DNA from: a virus
Strand: one strand, 5' to 3'
Length of the DNA stretch: 42,597 nucleotides
Virus record (IMG/VR): IMGVR_UViG_3300047323_000683
Location: 1-42,597 of that record
Shown here: in pieces, positions 24,284 through 31,694 of the stretch
How the letters are laid out: each line of letters begins with the position of its first letter
Numbering within the stretch: position 1 is the stretch's first letter
Position numbers and translations under genes: made by a program
The notes under the pieces: model-generated
What the model saw: only the letters and a program-made list of their open reading frames with translations
Databases searched by the model: none
Told to the model about the DNA's origin: nothing

Positions 24284-25578
24284 TTTGAAACCTCGCCATT
24301 AACAATGTTAGAAACTGCCTCGCAGGCCACGTCTTTCGCGGTCTGCGCTGGGTTATGTGATTCTTCGTATTGGGCGTCTGTCAGGTTGGGAATCGCGTTT
24401 AGGCCGCGCTCATCTAACCAGTTGTGCCACTTCTCCAAAGCCAGCAGCCGCTGTGCCGTGGCCTGGGTGTTGATGTAGGTCGAGGCGATCTTGCCCAGCG
24501 AGTGGTTCAGCAGCATCTCGCCGATGTGCCCATCGATACCGAGGTCAGTCCAGGCTGTGCGGGCTACCTTGCGCAGGTCGTGACTCGTCCACTCGCCCTT
24601 CCCTATCCTGGTGAACACGGCGCTGGCCTGCCCCTCGCTCAGCGCCCGGCCACGACGCGACGGGAACAGGTAGATGCCTTCGTAGCCTTGGGCCTGCTGG
24701 ATTGCCCGGTAGCCCCGCAGTAGGGTCTGAGCCTGGGCGGTCAGTGGCAGTCGATGCTCGGTGCGGGTCTTGGTGTGATCCGCCGGAATGAACCACTCGG
24801 CATCCGCCAGGGATATGTCCGACCAGCGCGCTTGCCGCGTCTCGCCGATGCGTGTGCCGTGGCAGAGCATCATCAGCGCCAGCATGGCGTCGGCCGGGGC
24901 GCTGTAGAACATCCCGGCCAGCATCGGCACCACGTCGACCAGGTGCACGCCGCGCAGCCGGGCCGCCTTCGGAATGATCTTGGCCTTGGTGAAGTCCACG
25001 AACTTCAGCCCGGCCATGGGGTTGCCGTCGATAAGCCCGAGCTTATGGGCCTGGCGGAATGCGACGACCAGCAGACCGAACAACTGCCGGACGTATGACA
25101 GCGACAGGACTTCCTGCGCGGGCCACATCAGCAGCTTGTCGAGTTCCGGCGCCGACACGTCGCGAATCGGTAGATCTGCGAGCCGCGGCTTAAGGTGGCA
25201 GGCGATCGCCGACTTGGCGCCGCTCTTGCGTTTGCCCGACAGGGAACGGTCTTTGGCCATCCGGTCGCCGTACCAGTCGAGCAACTGGCCGACCGTGGCC
25301 AGGCCGCCCAAGGCGACGGCGGCAGCAGGATCGCGCAGCAGGCGTTGACGCAGGGCGGGCAGCTCAGCCAACACGGCGGATGCACCCAACTCAGGGAATC
25401 GGGCGATCTGGGTCCAGGCCTTGCCCTTCACCAAATACCACGACCCTCGCTGCCGGTCTTGGCCGAAGCGCAGGTACAGCCCCGGGTGACGCGGATCGCG
25501 CAGGTCGTGCACGCCCAGGTCGGCGGCCTGACGGCGGATCTCCGCGTCACTGAACTTTACCGCCCGGGTCTTGCTCAT
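24277..25578 (-). CDS. Second tyrosine recombinase in replication block
   Basis: A 433-residue tyrosine recombinase with the full catalytic set visible: Arg243 (HGTRIGE), Lys270 ([14 protein letters not shown]), His333/Arg336 (SHDLRK), His359 (LNHSLGK) and Tyr368 (STYIN). A core-binding region lies near 95-200 ([14 protein letters not shown]). The ATG at 25578 overlaps the upstream stop in ATGA. It is not at the prophage edge but within the early operon between the VRR-NUC gene and Q, so it is unlikely to be the main integrase. Dimer resolution or DNA rearrangement are possible roles; none is proven by sequence. Confidence 0.9.
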   Translation of the reverse strand: MSKTRAVKFSDAEIRRQAADLGVHDLRDPRHPGLYLRFGQDRQRGSWYLVKGKAWTQIARFPELGASAVLAELPALRQRLLRDPAAAVALGGLATVGQLLDWYGDRMAKDRSLSGKRKSGAKSAIACHLKPRLADLPIRDVSAPELDKLLMWPAQEVLSLSYVRQLFGLLVVAFRQAHKLGLIDGNPMAGLKFVDFTKAKIIPKAARLRGVHLVDVVPMLAGMFYSAPADAMLALMMLCHGTRIGETRQARWSDISLADAEWFIPADHTKTRTEHRLPLTAQAQTLLRGYRAIQQAQGYEGIYLFPSRRGRALSEGQASAVFTRIGKGEWTSHDLRKVARTAWTDLGIDGHIGEMLLNHSLGKIASTYINTQATAQRLLALEKWHNWLDERGLNAIPNLTDAQYEESHNPAQTAKDVACEAVSNIVNGEVSKC

Positions 25579-26000
25579 GCTGCCACCGTCTTCGGCAGCC
25601 GCAGGTATGCCCGCAGCGCTTCCATCGCGTCGAAGTGCCCACGACAAACGACAGCCAAATAACCCTGGCCATTCAGCGCCTGGATGAAAGCGTGCTGGTT
25701 CGCCGACACTTCCGCATCGTTGGGCGGCGTGGCCTTGAATTCGATGTACAGCCCGAAATACCCGCCACGGGCCATGGGCAAGATCAGGTCCGGCACCCCG
25801 GCCTTCACGCCCTGCTCTTTCAGCTTGATAGCAACCAGCTTGTGCCGATGCCCGCCGTTGGGGACGTGGAAGATCAGGCGATGCACGTCGGGGTAGCGGA
25901 GTTCGATCTCGCGAATCAGGGCGGCCTGCTCCAGGCCCTCGCGGTCAACCGGCTTAGCCCGCGCGGTCTTCGGTGCCCATGTCTTGAGGGGCGCCGTCAT
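25575..26000 (-). CDS. VRR-NUC domain nuclease
   Basis: A 141-residue nuclease of the VRR-NUC fold: Glu24 (LEQAALIREIELRYPD), FHVPNGGHRHK, GVPDLILP (Asp71) and GLYIEFKA (Glu87, Lys89), followed by NQHAFIQALNGQGYLAVVC. The PD-(D/E)xK residues are all present. Phage copies are thought to act as small structure-specific nucleases in recombination. It overlaps the YbcO-like and recombinase genes by 4 bases each. Confidence 0.92.
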   Translation of the reverse strand: MTAPLKTWAPKTARAKPVDREGLEQAALIREIELRYPDVHRLIFHVPNGGHRHKLVAIKLKEQGVKAGVPDLILPMARGGYFGLYIEFKATPPNDAEVSANQHAFIQALNGQGYLAVVCRGHFDAMEALRAYLRLPKTVAA

Positions 26001-26299
26001 GCTGCGATCACCCGCTCGCCCACCAGAATATCGATGGTTCGCACCATGCCCTCAAGATGCATGACCCTGAGTTCGTCGCTTTTGAACTCGGTCTTGCGCC
26101 GGCCGTCGATGGCGTCGTGACAGGAGCTGCACGCCCAGGCGCCCTGCAGGTCGTTCGGCTTGAGCCCAACACCACAGCGAGTGCCGGACATGCGGAAATG
26201 AGCCAGCACAGTGGTTTCGGGATTGCCGTTGCAGACGCCCGGCACGCGGACTTGGCATTCACGGCCACGGGCTGCCTTGGTAAGTTTTGTCTGCTTCAT
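25997..26299 (-). CDS. YbcO-like nuclease-domain protein (DUF1364)
   Basis: A 100-residue protein starting MKQTKLTKAARGRECQVRVPGVCNGNPETTVLAHFR and continuing to CSSCHDAIDGRRKT. This matches the E. coli DLP12 YbcO/DUF1364 type with its CxxC zinc and HNH-like His-Asp elements. The ATG at 26299 has the family N-terminus; the longer frame is rejected. It forms part of the recombination block with NinX and VRR-NUC genes, as in many lambdoid phages. Confidence 0.9.
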   Translation of the reverse strand: MKQTKLTKAARGRECQVRVPGVCNGNPETTVLAHFRMSGTRCGVGLKPNDLQGAWACSSCHDAIDGRRKTEFKSDELRVMHLEGMVRTIDILVGERVIAA

Positions 26300-26673
26300 G
26301 CCAGCAGTTCCTTGGGGACCGACACGGCGTCGCCAAAGGCAGACGCGACAACAGCGCGGCATGCGCTGGTGAGGTGATTGGCGCCCGTCCCTGCCCCTGA
26401 CTGCTCGTTCAGGCCGGTGACAGCAAAATAGTGATCTGCGTAGATGCCGAAGCCGAGACGATGTTTATCAATCAGCGGGCCGCCCTGGCTCCAATCACTA
26501 GACGGGGAATACTTGGCCTGCGTGTGGAGCAAGTCGTATCGAACTCGCCAGCCATTGCCGTAGGCAGGGGCAGCCAGAGCCACCTTGACGCCTTCAGCCA
26601 AAGCCACCGCCCAGTCGAGCGCAGGACCTTCGAGGTCAGAGGCGTTGCAGGTGATCAATATCAACTCTTTCAT
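26296..26673 (-). CDS. NinX-like protein (DUF2591)
   Basis: A 125-residue protein with the DUF2591 pattern: LEGPALDWAVALAEG, DWSQGGPLIDKHRLGF, a central aromatic region and GANHLTSACRAVVASAFGDAVSVPKELL. The ATG at 26673 overlaps the upstream stop. The family lies in nin-like regions of lambdoid phages; its function is not known. Confidence 0.87.
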   Translation of the reverse strand: MKELILITCNASDLEGPALDWAVALAEGVKVALAAPAYGNGWRVRYDLLHTQAKYSPSSDWSQGGPLIDKHRLGFGIYADHYFAVTGLNEQSGAGTGANHLTSACRAVVASAFGDAVSVPKELLA

Positions 26674-27341
26674 AGGCCGCTCCCGGAGCGTTTGGCGCGA
26701 AGCTCGGCAAGGGCTTTCTTGCCTACCTCCACACTGGAGGACTTTCCAGGCGCTGCTATCTGGGCGACGGGCACTGGTGGCATCTCTTCGCCGCGCCATA
26801 TCCTCCGGCACTGGTCCTGATACTTCTGCTCGAATCGAGCAAGCCCAAGCTCCCTGGGAAGTGTTTGCAGGCTTAGAAAACCGGCTGCAGCTGCGGCGTG
26901 ATAGATCGCAGGATGAAACCACTTTCCGCGCCCTTCCATGCCTGGGTGAGAGTTTCGCAGCGCTTGCAAATACGCGGTCTCAACGCTCGGCAGCCCAAGT
27001 CCCTCGGGGGCGAAGCACCAACTCACGAACACACCCGGAGCTGGCACGAATGCAGACTTGCTGGCACTGACCATTCGCATCCCGTGGCGTAACTGGTCCA
27101 TTGATGTGATGCCGAAGCGCATGAACTCCGCCAACCACTCGAGCTTAGAAGCGTCCATGATTGTTTGATTTGGCCAGGACTGACGCCAAGCGCCGCAGGC
27201 GCCCTGAAGCCGGAGGAACAGTTCGTCGATGATTTGCTGGGTGGCAGGATCGATCTCGACCTGCACAGCAGGGGCATAGCTGTAGGTCGGGTCAGCCTGC
27301 CGATGCTCAACCAGGTAACCAGCGCGGATTGGACCACTCAC
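26670..27341 (-). CDS. Replication protein P-like helicase loader
   Basis: A 223-residue protein starting at GTG (27341), which overlaps the upstream stop as GTGA. The core (IIDELFLRLQGACGAWRQSWPNQ, EWLAEFMRFGITSMDQLRHGM, YHAAAAAGFLSLQTLPRELGLARFEQKY) is that of lambda P-type loaders, which deliver the host DnaB helicase to the origin. It is paired with the O-like initiator just upstream. The C-terminus is Ser/Lys-rich and variable. Confidence 0.85.
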   Translation of the reverse strand: MSGPIRAGYLVEHRQADPTYSYAPAVQVEIDPATQQIIDELFLRLQGACGAWRQSWPNQTIMDASKLEWLAEFMRFGITSMDQLRHGMRMVSASKSAFVPAPGVFVSWCFAPEGLGLPSVETAYLQALRNSHPGMEGRGKWFHPAIYHAAAAAGFLSLQTLPRELGLARFEQKYQDQCRRIWRGEEMPPVPVAQIAAPGKSSSVEVGKKALAELRAKRSGSGL

Positions 27342-28126
27342 AGCGTCACCCCCTTTGCGGCCCAGTTGCTCGGCGCCGGTGTCTCGTTCTCGACTTCAAC
27401 GGCACCTTGGGCTCGCTCTCGGACAAACCAAGTTACAAGACGACGGCACCATCCCGCTGCTGTGTCCACGGTGTCGGGCTTGGCGGCGAAGAAGCCCATG
27501 AACGCCTTGACGACCGGGTCAGGAATTTCTGTTGGCTTGACCCCGGCGATCTGGGCCTGAGCGATCAGGTAACGACTGTTCGGCGACCACTCGGCGAACA
27601 TGGCGTACCGCTGGCGGTTGTCCAAGTCATCGATGGCCTGCTCGTCCTGCTGGCCGATCAAGTCCGAAACCTCGCGCTGCTGCTGCTCTTTGGTTTCTTG
27701 ATGGTTCAATGGTGTATTGGGTGCAGCTGCTGCACCCCGTTCTGCGTTTTCCTGCACCCCGTTCGGTTGTGAGCTGCACCCCGTGCGGTCATCTGCACCC
27801 CGATCTTTACGGGGTGCAGCATTTGCACCCCGCTTTAACTGAAGGTCATACACCACGGGGCGGCGGTCGCGGCGGTCGATGTAGGCAGCGGCAATTGCCT
27901 GATTGCCCTCGGCGATCCACCCGGCCTTCTCCAGTTCATCCAATTTCAGGCGGACCGTGCGTTCCGAAAGGCCTGTCTGTTTCGAGATAGTCGCCGCAGA
28001 CGGAAAGGCTCCACGGCCTTCAGGTCCGGCATAGTTGGCCATGCACAGCAAGACGTGCCGCGCGGCGGGGTTATCCAGGGAGGACGTCGGGATATCCATC
28101 GCCCAGGTCATTGCTTGAACGCTCAC
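27338..28126 (-). CDS. O-like replication initiator with winged helix
   Basis: A 262-residue protein starting at GTG (28126), coupled to the upstream gene (GTGA). The N-terminal third is a winged helix (ARHVLLCMANYAGPEGRGAFPSAATISKQTGLSERTVRLKLDELEKAGWI). The middle is Gly/Ala/Pro-rich, low complexity and coded by the repeats described at 27719-27832. The C-terminal part (AEWSPNSRYLIAQAQIAGVKPTEI ... WCRRLVTWFVRERAQ) resembles the DnaT/O helicase-contact domains. Initiator followed by a P-like loader is the lambda replication module. Confidence 0.87.
   Translation of the reverse strand: MSVQAMTWAMDIPTSSLDNPAARHVLLCMANYAGPEGRGAFPSAATISKQTGLSERTVRLKLDELEKAGWIAEGNQAIAAAYIDRRDRRPVVYDLQLKRGANAAPRKDRGADDRTGCSSQPNGVQENAERGAAAAPNTPLNHQETKEQQQREVSDLIGQQDEQAIDDLDNRQRYAMFAEWSPNSRYLIAQAQIAGVKPTEIPDPVVKAFMGFFAAKPDTVDTAAGWCRRLVTWFVRERAQGAVEVENETPAPSNWAAKGVTL
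27719..27832. other. Iteron cluster: probable replication origin
   Basis: Inside the O-like gene, CTGCACCCCG occurs at 27730, 27752, 27774 and 27793, with TTGCACCCCG at 27823. Inverted copies lie at 27719-27726 and 27810-27819. The first three are exactly 22 bp apart, about two helical turns. Copies 27793-27802 and 27810-27819 form a perfect 10-bp inverted repeat. This matches the lambda plan of iterons within the initiator gene. Confidence 0.8.
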
Positions 28127-28872
28127 TGCGCAGCTCCAATGTTCTTTTCAGCCAAGCACGCAAGGCCTTTCGGGGTTACGAGGGGTTGAAACGCAGCGCG
28201 CTCGATACCGGTTTCGGTGTCGGGCTTGAGTGCGGTCACTTTGTGTTTCAGGTAGCCGGAACGAATGCGCGGCTGCATGGCGATCCAGCGTGTGGACCCG
28301 CCACGGCGGTAAAGCCAGCGGTTGGCCTGCATCCAGTCAAAAAGCTTGGATGGGGAGATGCCGAGGTGCTTCGCGGCGTCGGTAATGCAGATAGCGCCCT
28401 CGGCGGCGGCCAGACGCTGAATCGCGGCAACCTTGGGCGCCTGCCTGTCGATGACCTCCTGCAGCTGTCGGCTGCGCTCGACTTGATCGGCGGCCAGGCG
28501 CAGTGCCTGGGCAAAGTCGGCGGGAATCTGGACGTGGCCGATGACCCGCGCTTCAAGCTCACGCCATCGGCGGATCACCTTCATGCGCAGCTCGGCGCTG
28601 TAACCGGTCAGCAGGCAGTCGGTGTGCTCGCGGTCGAGCAGATACTGGACCTGCTCGCGGTTGCGGCCATCGAGATAGTTATCCTCAAACTTGAGGGCAT
28701 CGGCTTTGAGGTCTTTCAGCATCACGACAATGTCACGCTTGACGTTGTCGTGGCGCTTGCCGGTCAGGTCGGCGATTTCCCTGGACGACATGAGCTGACG
28801 TGTCAGGCTCTGCGAAAAGCTAAGATCTGACGAATCAGGGCGGGGATTGTGTGGGGAGGTTGTCGCGTGCAT
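28123..28872 (-). CDS. Rha/KilAC antirepressor-like regulator
   Basis: A 249-residue two-domain protein. Residues about 27-110 are Rha-type (MSSREIADLTGKRHDNVKRDIVVMLKDL ... YLLDREHTDCLLTGYSAELRMKVIRRWRELE). Residues about 140-225 are KilAC-type (AEGAICITDAAKHLGISPSKLFDWMQANRWLYRR). Such proteins interfere with repressor or host regulation. The ATG at 28872 has GAGG 6 bases upstream and is preferred to a GTG at 28914. It is the first gene after the CII-like regulator and the terminator-like hairpin at 28899. Confidence 0.9.
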   Translation of the reverse strand: MHATTSPHNPRPDSSDLSFSQSLTRQLMSSREIADLTGKRHDNVKRDIVVMLKDLKADALKFEDNYLDGRNREQVQYLLDREHTDCLLTGYSAELRMKVIRRWRELEARVIGHVQIPADFAQALRLAADQVERSRQLQEVIDRQAPKVAAIQRLAAAEGAICITDAAKHLGISPSKLFDWMQANRWLYRRGGSTRWIAMQPRIRSGYLKHKVTALKPDTETGIERAAFQPLVTPKGLACLAEKNIGAAQ

Positions 28873-28898
28873 AATCGGCCTCACAAGTGTTGTTGAAG

Positions 28899-28925
28899 AA
28901 GCCGGTCTAGCCACCGGCTTTTTTG
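28899..28925. terminator. Terminator-like hairpin between CII-like and Rha genes
   Basis: An AGCCGGT/ACCGGCT stem has a 6-base loop. On the plus strand it is followed by TTTTTG; on the minus strand by TTCTTC. Early minus-strand transcripts must cross it, as at lambda tR1, but the better T tract is on the plus strand, so direction is unclear. Confidence 0.55.
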
Positions 28926-28935
28926 TGCCTGTAAT

Positions 28936-29358
28936 TCAAGCGGCCTTTACCGACGCCTTCAGCTGCGCCAGCGCCTGCTCGGCGTGATCAATCTCTCGGA
29001 GGATTCGGGCGCGCTCGATTTGGTCTATTCGGCCGTCGTCCATGGCGCTGTGCGTCTCCACGGTCAACTCCGAAATCTCGAGCGAAACCTTGCTCAAGGC
29101 CGGGTGCACTCCTATTGCAGCGGGCAGTTCAATCTTCGTGATCGCATAGCCGAATTCGCCAGCGAGCGCAGCCAGTGGACGCATGTCCTGTGTGTGCCGC
29201 AGCAGCGCATACAGGTGCTTCACGTTGAACCAAGTGCCGTCATAGTTCGCATTGGCACGCTGAAGCAGGCTCACCGGAGGCATGTTCATGAGCTTCGCGA
29301 GATCCTTGGTATTCGCCTCGTCGACAACGCTGTCGCAAGCCTTCAGAAAATCGTGCAT
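28936..29358 (-). CDS. CII-like regulatory protein
   Basis: A 140-residue protein of the phage CII (CP76) type: MHDFLKACDSVVDEANTKDLAKLMNMPPVSLLQRANAN, with a helix-turn-helix-like region near 18-40. A central LYALLRHTQDMRPLAALAGEFGYAI and a C-terminal coiled helix (IDQIERARILREIDHAEQALAQLK) follow. In the family it activates lysogeny promoters. It lies directly downstream of the Cro-like gene, the normal lambda cII position. Confidence 0.82.
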   Translation of the reverse strand: MHDFLKACDSVVDEANTKDLAKLMNMPPVSLLQRANANYDGTWFNVKHLYALLRHTQDMRPLAALAGEFGYAITKIELPAAIGVHPALSKVSLEISELTVETHSAMDDGRIDQIERARILREIDHAEQALAQLKASVKAA

Positions 29359-29433
29359 CCGTAAAACCTCAAGTTTGTTTAAGTGGCATCAGGCCATCAG
29401 CAGCCACAAAATGAATCTGTGCTGACGCGCCGC

Positions 29434-29673
29434 CTAAGCTGCCGTTTTATTGGGGTGCGCCTGGGCGAGCAGCCAAGCTGGTTCGAACGGGTGACCGTTC
29501 TTTTCAGCCAAGCCAGCGATCTTCTTGGCGTATTGGGTTTCACCTGTGTACTCGGTGCGTGGAAGAGCGTCGGCCTCAAGCCACTTGTAGATAGCGCGCG
29601 GCGTCTTTCCGCAGACCAGGGCAACGGCCGCTACACCGCCAGCGTCTTCAATCGATTTCTTGAGCGGCCGCAT
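29434..29673 (-). CDS. Cro-like repressor
   Basis: A 79-residue helix-turn-helix protein (MRPLKKSIEDAGGVAAVALVCGKTPRAIYKWLEADALPRTEYTGET) of the Cro/YdaS type. It is divergent from the CI gene across an 81-bp control region. GGAGG lies about 5 bases before the ATG at 29673; longer frames run into that control region and are rejected. By position it should repress the CI promoter and, later, early transcription. Confidence 0.88.
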   Translation of the reverse strand: MRPLKKSIEDAGGVAAVALVCGKTPRAIYKWLEADALPRTEYTGETQYAKKIAGLAEKNGHPFEPAWLLAQAHPNKTAA

Positions 29674-29754
29674 GAGGCCTCCGGAACGTATGAACTTACG
29701 GTACATATTATGTCGGGACTGAAAGTACATGCAAGCACATGCGATATTGAACGC
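29674..29754. promoter_or_regulatory. OR-like control region between Cro and CI
   Basis: The 81-bp gap holds a palindrome ACATATTATGT (29703-29713), two GTACAT half-sites (29701, 29725) and a repeat ACATGC (29727, 29737). A Cro-directed promoter can be drawn on the minus strand: TTGCAT (29729-29734), 16 bases, CATAAT (29707-29712). The -10 is good, the -35 weak. I cannot place the CI promoter with confidence. Confidence 0.65.
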
Positions 29755-30618
29755 ATGGTTCACATCGAAGATATTCGCGCCGCTTTCGTTGCCCGCCTCA
29801 AACAATCCATCGCTAACAAAGGCGTTGAGGAATGGGGCGCTGGCGCTCGCCTGGCTGAAGTCACAAAAGTAACGCCAAAGGCCGCCAGCAAATGGCTCAA
29901 CGGAGAGTCAATGCCAGGGCCTGCAAAAATGCGGGCGATAGCAGATTTTTTGGGCGTTAAGATTGAATGGCTTCAATTCGGATCGGCTGAATACCCCATG
30001 AAAGTGGACGGCGATGCTGGCGACTACCCTCGCGTCGAAGAGCCGAAGTCGGCCGCCGATCTGGTCCGTCAAATGCTGTCGACTCAGGGCAAAGGCTTGT
30101 CCGATGATGCACGCAGACGGTTGCTATCTGCGGCTTCCGCCGAAGATGGTGGCGGTGCCATCGAGATCGATTACTACCGCCCTGGAGTAGTTGGTGATGA
30201 GGTATGGATCGCCCATTACGATGTTCGCGCCGCGATGGGAGGCGGCCAGATCCCGCACGACTACCCGGAAATGTTTCAGGACGTAAGGGTGAGTCCTCAG
30301 CATCTGCGGGAAATGGGCGTCGAGTTTGTCGAGCACTTCCATCTCAAGATGGTCACCGGATGGGGCCAATCAATGGCTCCCACCATCAAGCACCGCGACC
30401 CGCTTCTGGTGGATATCAGTGTTCGAGAATTTGTCGGTGATGGAATCTACATGCTCACCTGGCAGGGCCATCTGTACATCAAGCGTCTTCAATGGCTCGG
30501 TGAAAATCGCCTGAATATGATTTCGGATAACACCAAGCACCCGCCGCAGACCATCGATGCCGAAGACACATACATCCAGGCGCGAGTACTCCTCGTCTGG
30601 AATGCTCAACTGCTTTAG
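29755..30618 (+). CDS. CI-type repressor, S24 peptidase family
   Basis: A 287-residue lysogeny repressor. An XRE-type DNA-binding domain is near 9-80 (GARLAEVTKVTPKAASKWLNGESMPG). The C-terminal S24/LexA-like domain has Ser206 (GWGQSMAPTIKHRDPLLVD) and Lys243 (LYIKRLQWL) as the catalytic pair. A probable self-cleavage region is RAAMGGGQIP near 158-167. RecA-stimulated self-cleavage would couple induction to SOS. The ATG at 29755 gives the normal family N-terminus; the frame open to 29383 crosses the control region and Cro gene and is rejected. The ribosome binding site is weak. Confidence 0.93.
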   Translation: MVHIEDIRAAFVARLKQSIANKGVEEWGAGARLAEVTKVTPKAASKWLNGESMPGPAKMRAIADFLGVKIEWLQFGSAEYPMKVDGDAGDYPRVEEPKSAADLVRQMLSTQGKGLSDDARRRLLSAASAEDGGGAIEIDYYRPGVVGDEVWIAHYDVRAAMGGGQIPHDYPEMFQDVRVSPQHLREMGVEFVEHFHLKMVTGWGQSMAPTIKHRDPLLVDISVREFVGDGIYMLTWQGHLYIKRLQWLGENRLNMISDNTKHPPQTIDAEDTYIQARVLLVWNAQLL

Positions 30619-30688
30619 AGAAATTTCCAACCAGCTCAATGCGGCGTGATAGAACGCCCTGAACCATCGACCATAAAGGGACTTATTG

Positions 30689-31147
30689 ATGCGCATTTTT
30701 GCGATGCTATTACTTCTTGCCGTGATATCGGGTTGCGCAGGCACGAACTTTGACTTTGACCAAGCAAGGCGAGTTGAGGTCGGCATGAGCAGTACTCAGG
30801 TCGAGCAGATCATGGGCAGGCCGTATTCCGTGACCTCAAACAATGGCAACGAAATATGGGTTTGGAGTCGAGCAAATGCGCTTACAGGCTCAAGCCGGGC
30901 GGTGTCGTTCGTTCTTAGAAATGGTGTCGTCACTTCAGTGCCGGTTATTCCCCAGAGCTTTGACGGATCGAGGCGCCAGATCGTGTCAGCGCCCCCGGCG
31001 CCAACTGGCAAGCCGCCAGAAGTAGCCTCCCCCGGCAGCACCTCTACAGTCGTGCCGTCATATGACGATTGCATGCGGCGCATCGCGAAAATTTCCGATC
31101 CCACCCTTAGAGCATCCTCCATGAGCATGTGCGACGGGGCCAAATAG
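30689..31147 (+). CDS. BamE/SmpA-like lipoprotein (lysogenic cargo)
   Basis: A 152-residue lipoprotein: signal peptide MRIFAMLLLLAVISGC with lipobox ISGC (Cys16). A SmpA/OmlA/BamE-like domain follows (FDFDQARRVEVGMSSTQVEQIMGRPYSVTSNNGNEIWVW). The C-terminal part is Pro/Ser-rich and ends with two Cys that could pair (CMRRIAKISDPTLRASSMSMC). AGGGA lies 8 bases before the ATG at 30689. It follows CI on the same strand 70 bases away, so it may be expressed in the lysogen. A role in outer-membrane change or superinfection exclusion is inferred from class and position. Confidence 0.82.
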   Translation: MRIFAMLLLLAVISGCAGTNFDFDQARRVEVGMSSTQVEQIMGRPYSVTSNNGNEIWVWSRANALTGSSRAVSFVLRNGVVTSVPVIPQSFDGSRRQIVSAPPAPTGKPPEVASPGSTSTVVPSYDDCMRRIAKISDPTLRASSMSMCDGAK

Positions 31148-31167
31148 CACCGCCACAAACAAAGCCA

Positions 31168-31467
31168 TCAAAACGGCGCGGTCTCTGGGTCCGCGTCGAA
31201 CGCTTCAGCTACCATATCCTCGCGTTCCTGCCTTTCCCATCTCACTGTCACAGATCCGTCAGCGTTGATCGTCAAATCTAAAGCCGCCGTGTCGGAAAGA
31301 GCCCCTACTACCTCTCGCCACTCCCGCTCTCCATCCGTGTCCAACCGGTGGATGGTCACCCATCGCTGAATTTGGGCAACTGGGTGATTGATCATTTCTG
31401 ACGCCCGCAATCGCAAGCGCTCAATCCCGGCCATTTCCATACGCCCCTCCCCTTCAAGTCCAAACAT
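31168..31467 (-). CDS. DUF1654 protein, SOS-boxed
   Basis: A 99-residue protein of the Pseudomonas DUF1654 family (RLRLRASEMINHPVAQIQRWVTIHRLDTDGEREWREVVGALSDTAALDLTINADGSVTVRW). AGGGG lies 6 bases before the ATG. A LexA-type palindrome lies 17-32 bases upstream of the start. It is convergent with the lipoprotein gene and divergent from the plus-strand early operon. LexA control is strongly suggested by the box; the biochemical function is unknown. Confidence 0.87.
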   Translation of the reverse strand: MFGLEGEGRMEMAGIERLRLRASEMINHPVAQIQRWVTIHRLDTDGEREWREVVGALSDTAALDLTINADGSVTVRWERQEREDMVAEAFDADPETAPF

Positions 31468-31483
31468 AATTCGCCCCTAAAAA

Positions 31484-31499
31484 CTGTATAAACATCCAG
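31484..31499. promoter_or_regulatory. LexA (SOS) box upstream of DUF1654
   Basis: CTGTATAAACATCCAG fits CTG-N10-CAG with the canonical CTGTATA left half. It lies 17 bases upstream of the DUF1654 ATG, in the usual operator position, and closely resembles the box at 524-539 read on the other strand. Confidence 0.75.
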
Positions 31500-31594
31500 T
31501 ATTTCGAAAAGCATAACGAACCCTTGGTTCGCGGTAAATCCCCCTACAGCGATCAACGCAGATTCCTACGATTATCGACCTGCGTTAAAAATAT

Positions 31595-31607
31595 GTACTT
31601 TAAGTAC
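31595..31607. promoter_or_regulatory. Palindromic operator candidate (OL-like)
   Basis: GTACTTTAAGTAC is a perfect 13-bp palindrome about a central T, immediately next to the -35 of the plus-strand early promoter. Its GTAC half-site resembles the GTACAT elements in the Cro-CI gap, so CI or Cro binding is a reasonable inference. Confidence 0.6.
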
Positions 31608-31637
31608 TTGACCGCATTTGAACCTGTAGTTCATATT
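31608..31637 (+). promoter_or_regulatory. Early promoter, pL-like
   Basis: TTGACC (31608-31613), 18-base spacer, CATATT (31632-31637). It directs transcription into the plus-strand early operon and abuts the palindrome at 31595-31607. A boxA-like element follows about 40 bases after the expected start. Confidence 0.6.
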
Positions 31638-31682
31638 TACACCCATCGCAGCAGTAATGCAGCGAAGGGCCTGCGGCCCGAC

Positions 31683-31694
31683 CGCTCTTTAACA
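31683..31694 (+). promoter_or_regulatory. boxA antitermination element
   Basis: CGCTCTTTAACA matches the boxA consensus of lambda nut sites and rRNA leaders, the RNA site bound by NusB/NusE. It lies in the 5' leader just downstream of the pL-like promoter, where lambda has nutL. I see no convincing boxB immediately next to it. Confidence 0.7.

Noticed and set aside
27719-27832. CRISPR-like short repeats
   Set aside because: The repeats are 10 bp, include inverted copies, and lie inside the coding sequence of a replication initiator; iterons explain them better.
29383-29754. Longer N-terminus for the CI repressor
   Set aside because: The frame is open, but it runs across the Cro gene and the control region and adds a sequence unlike any repressor.
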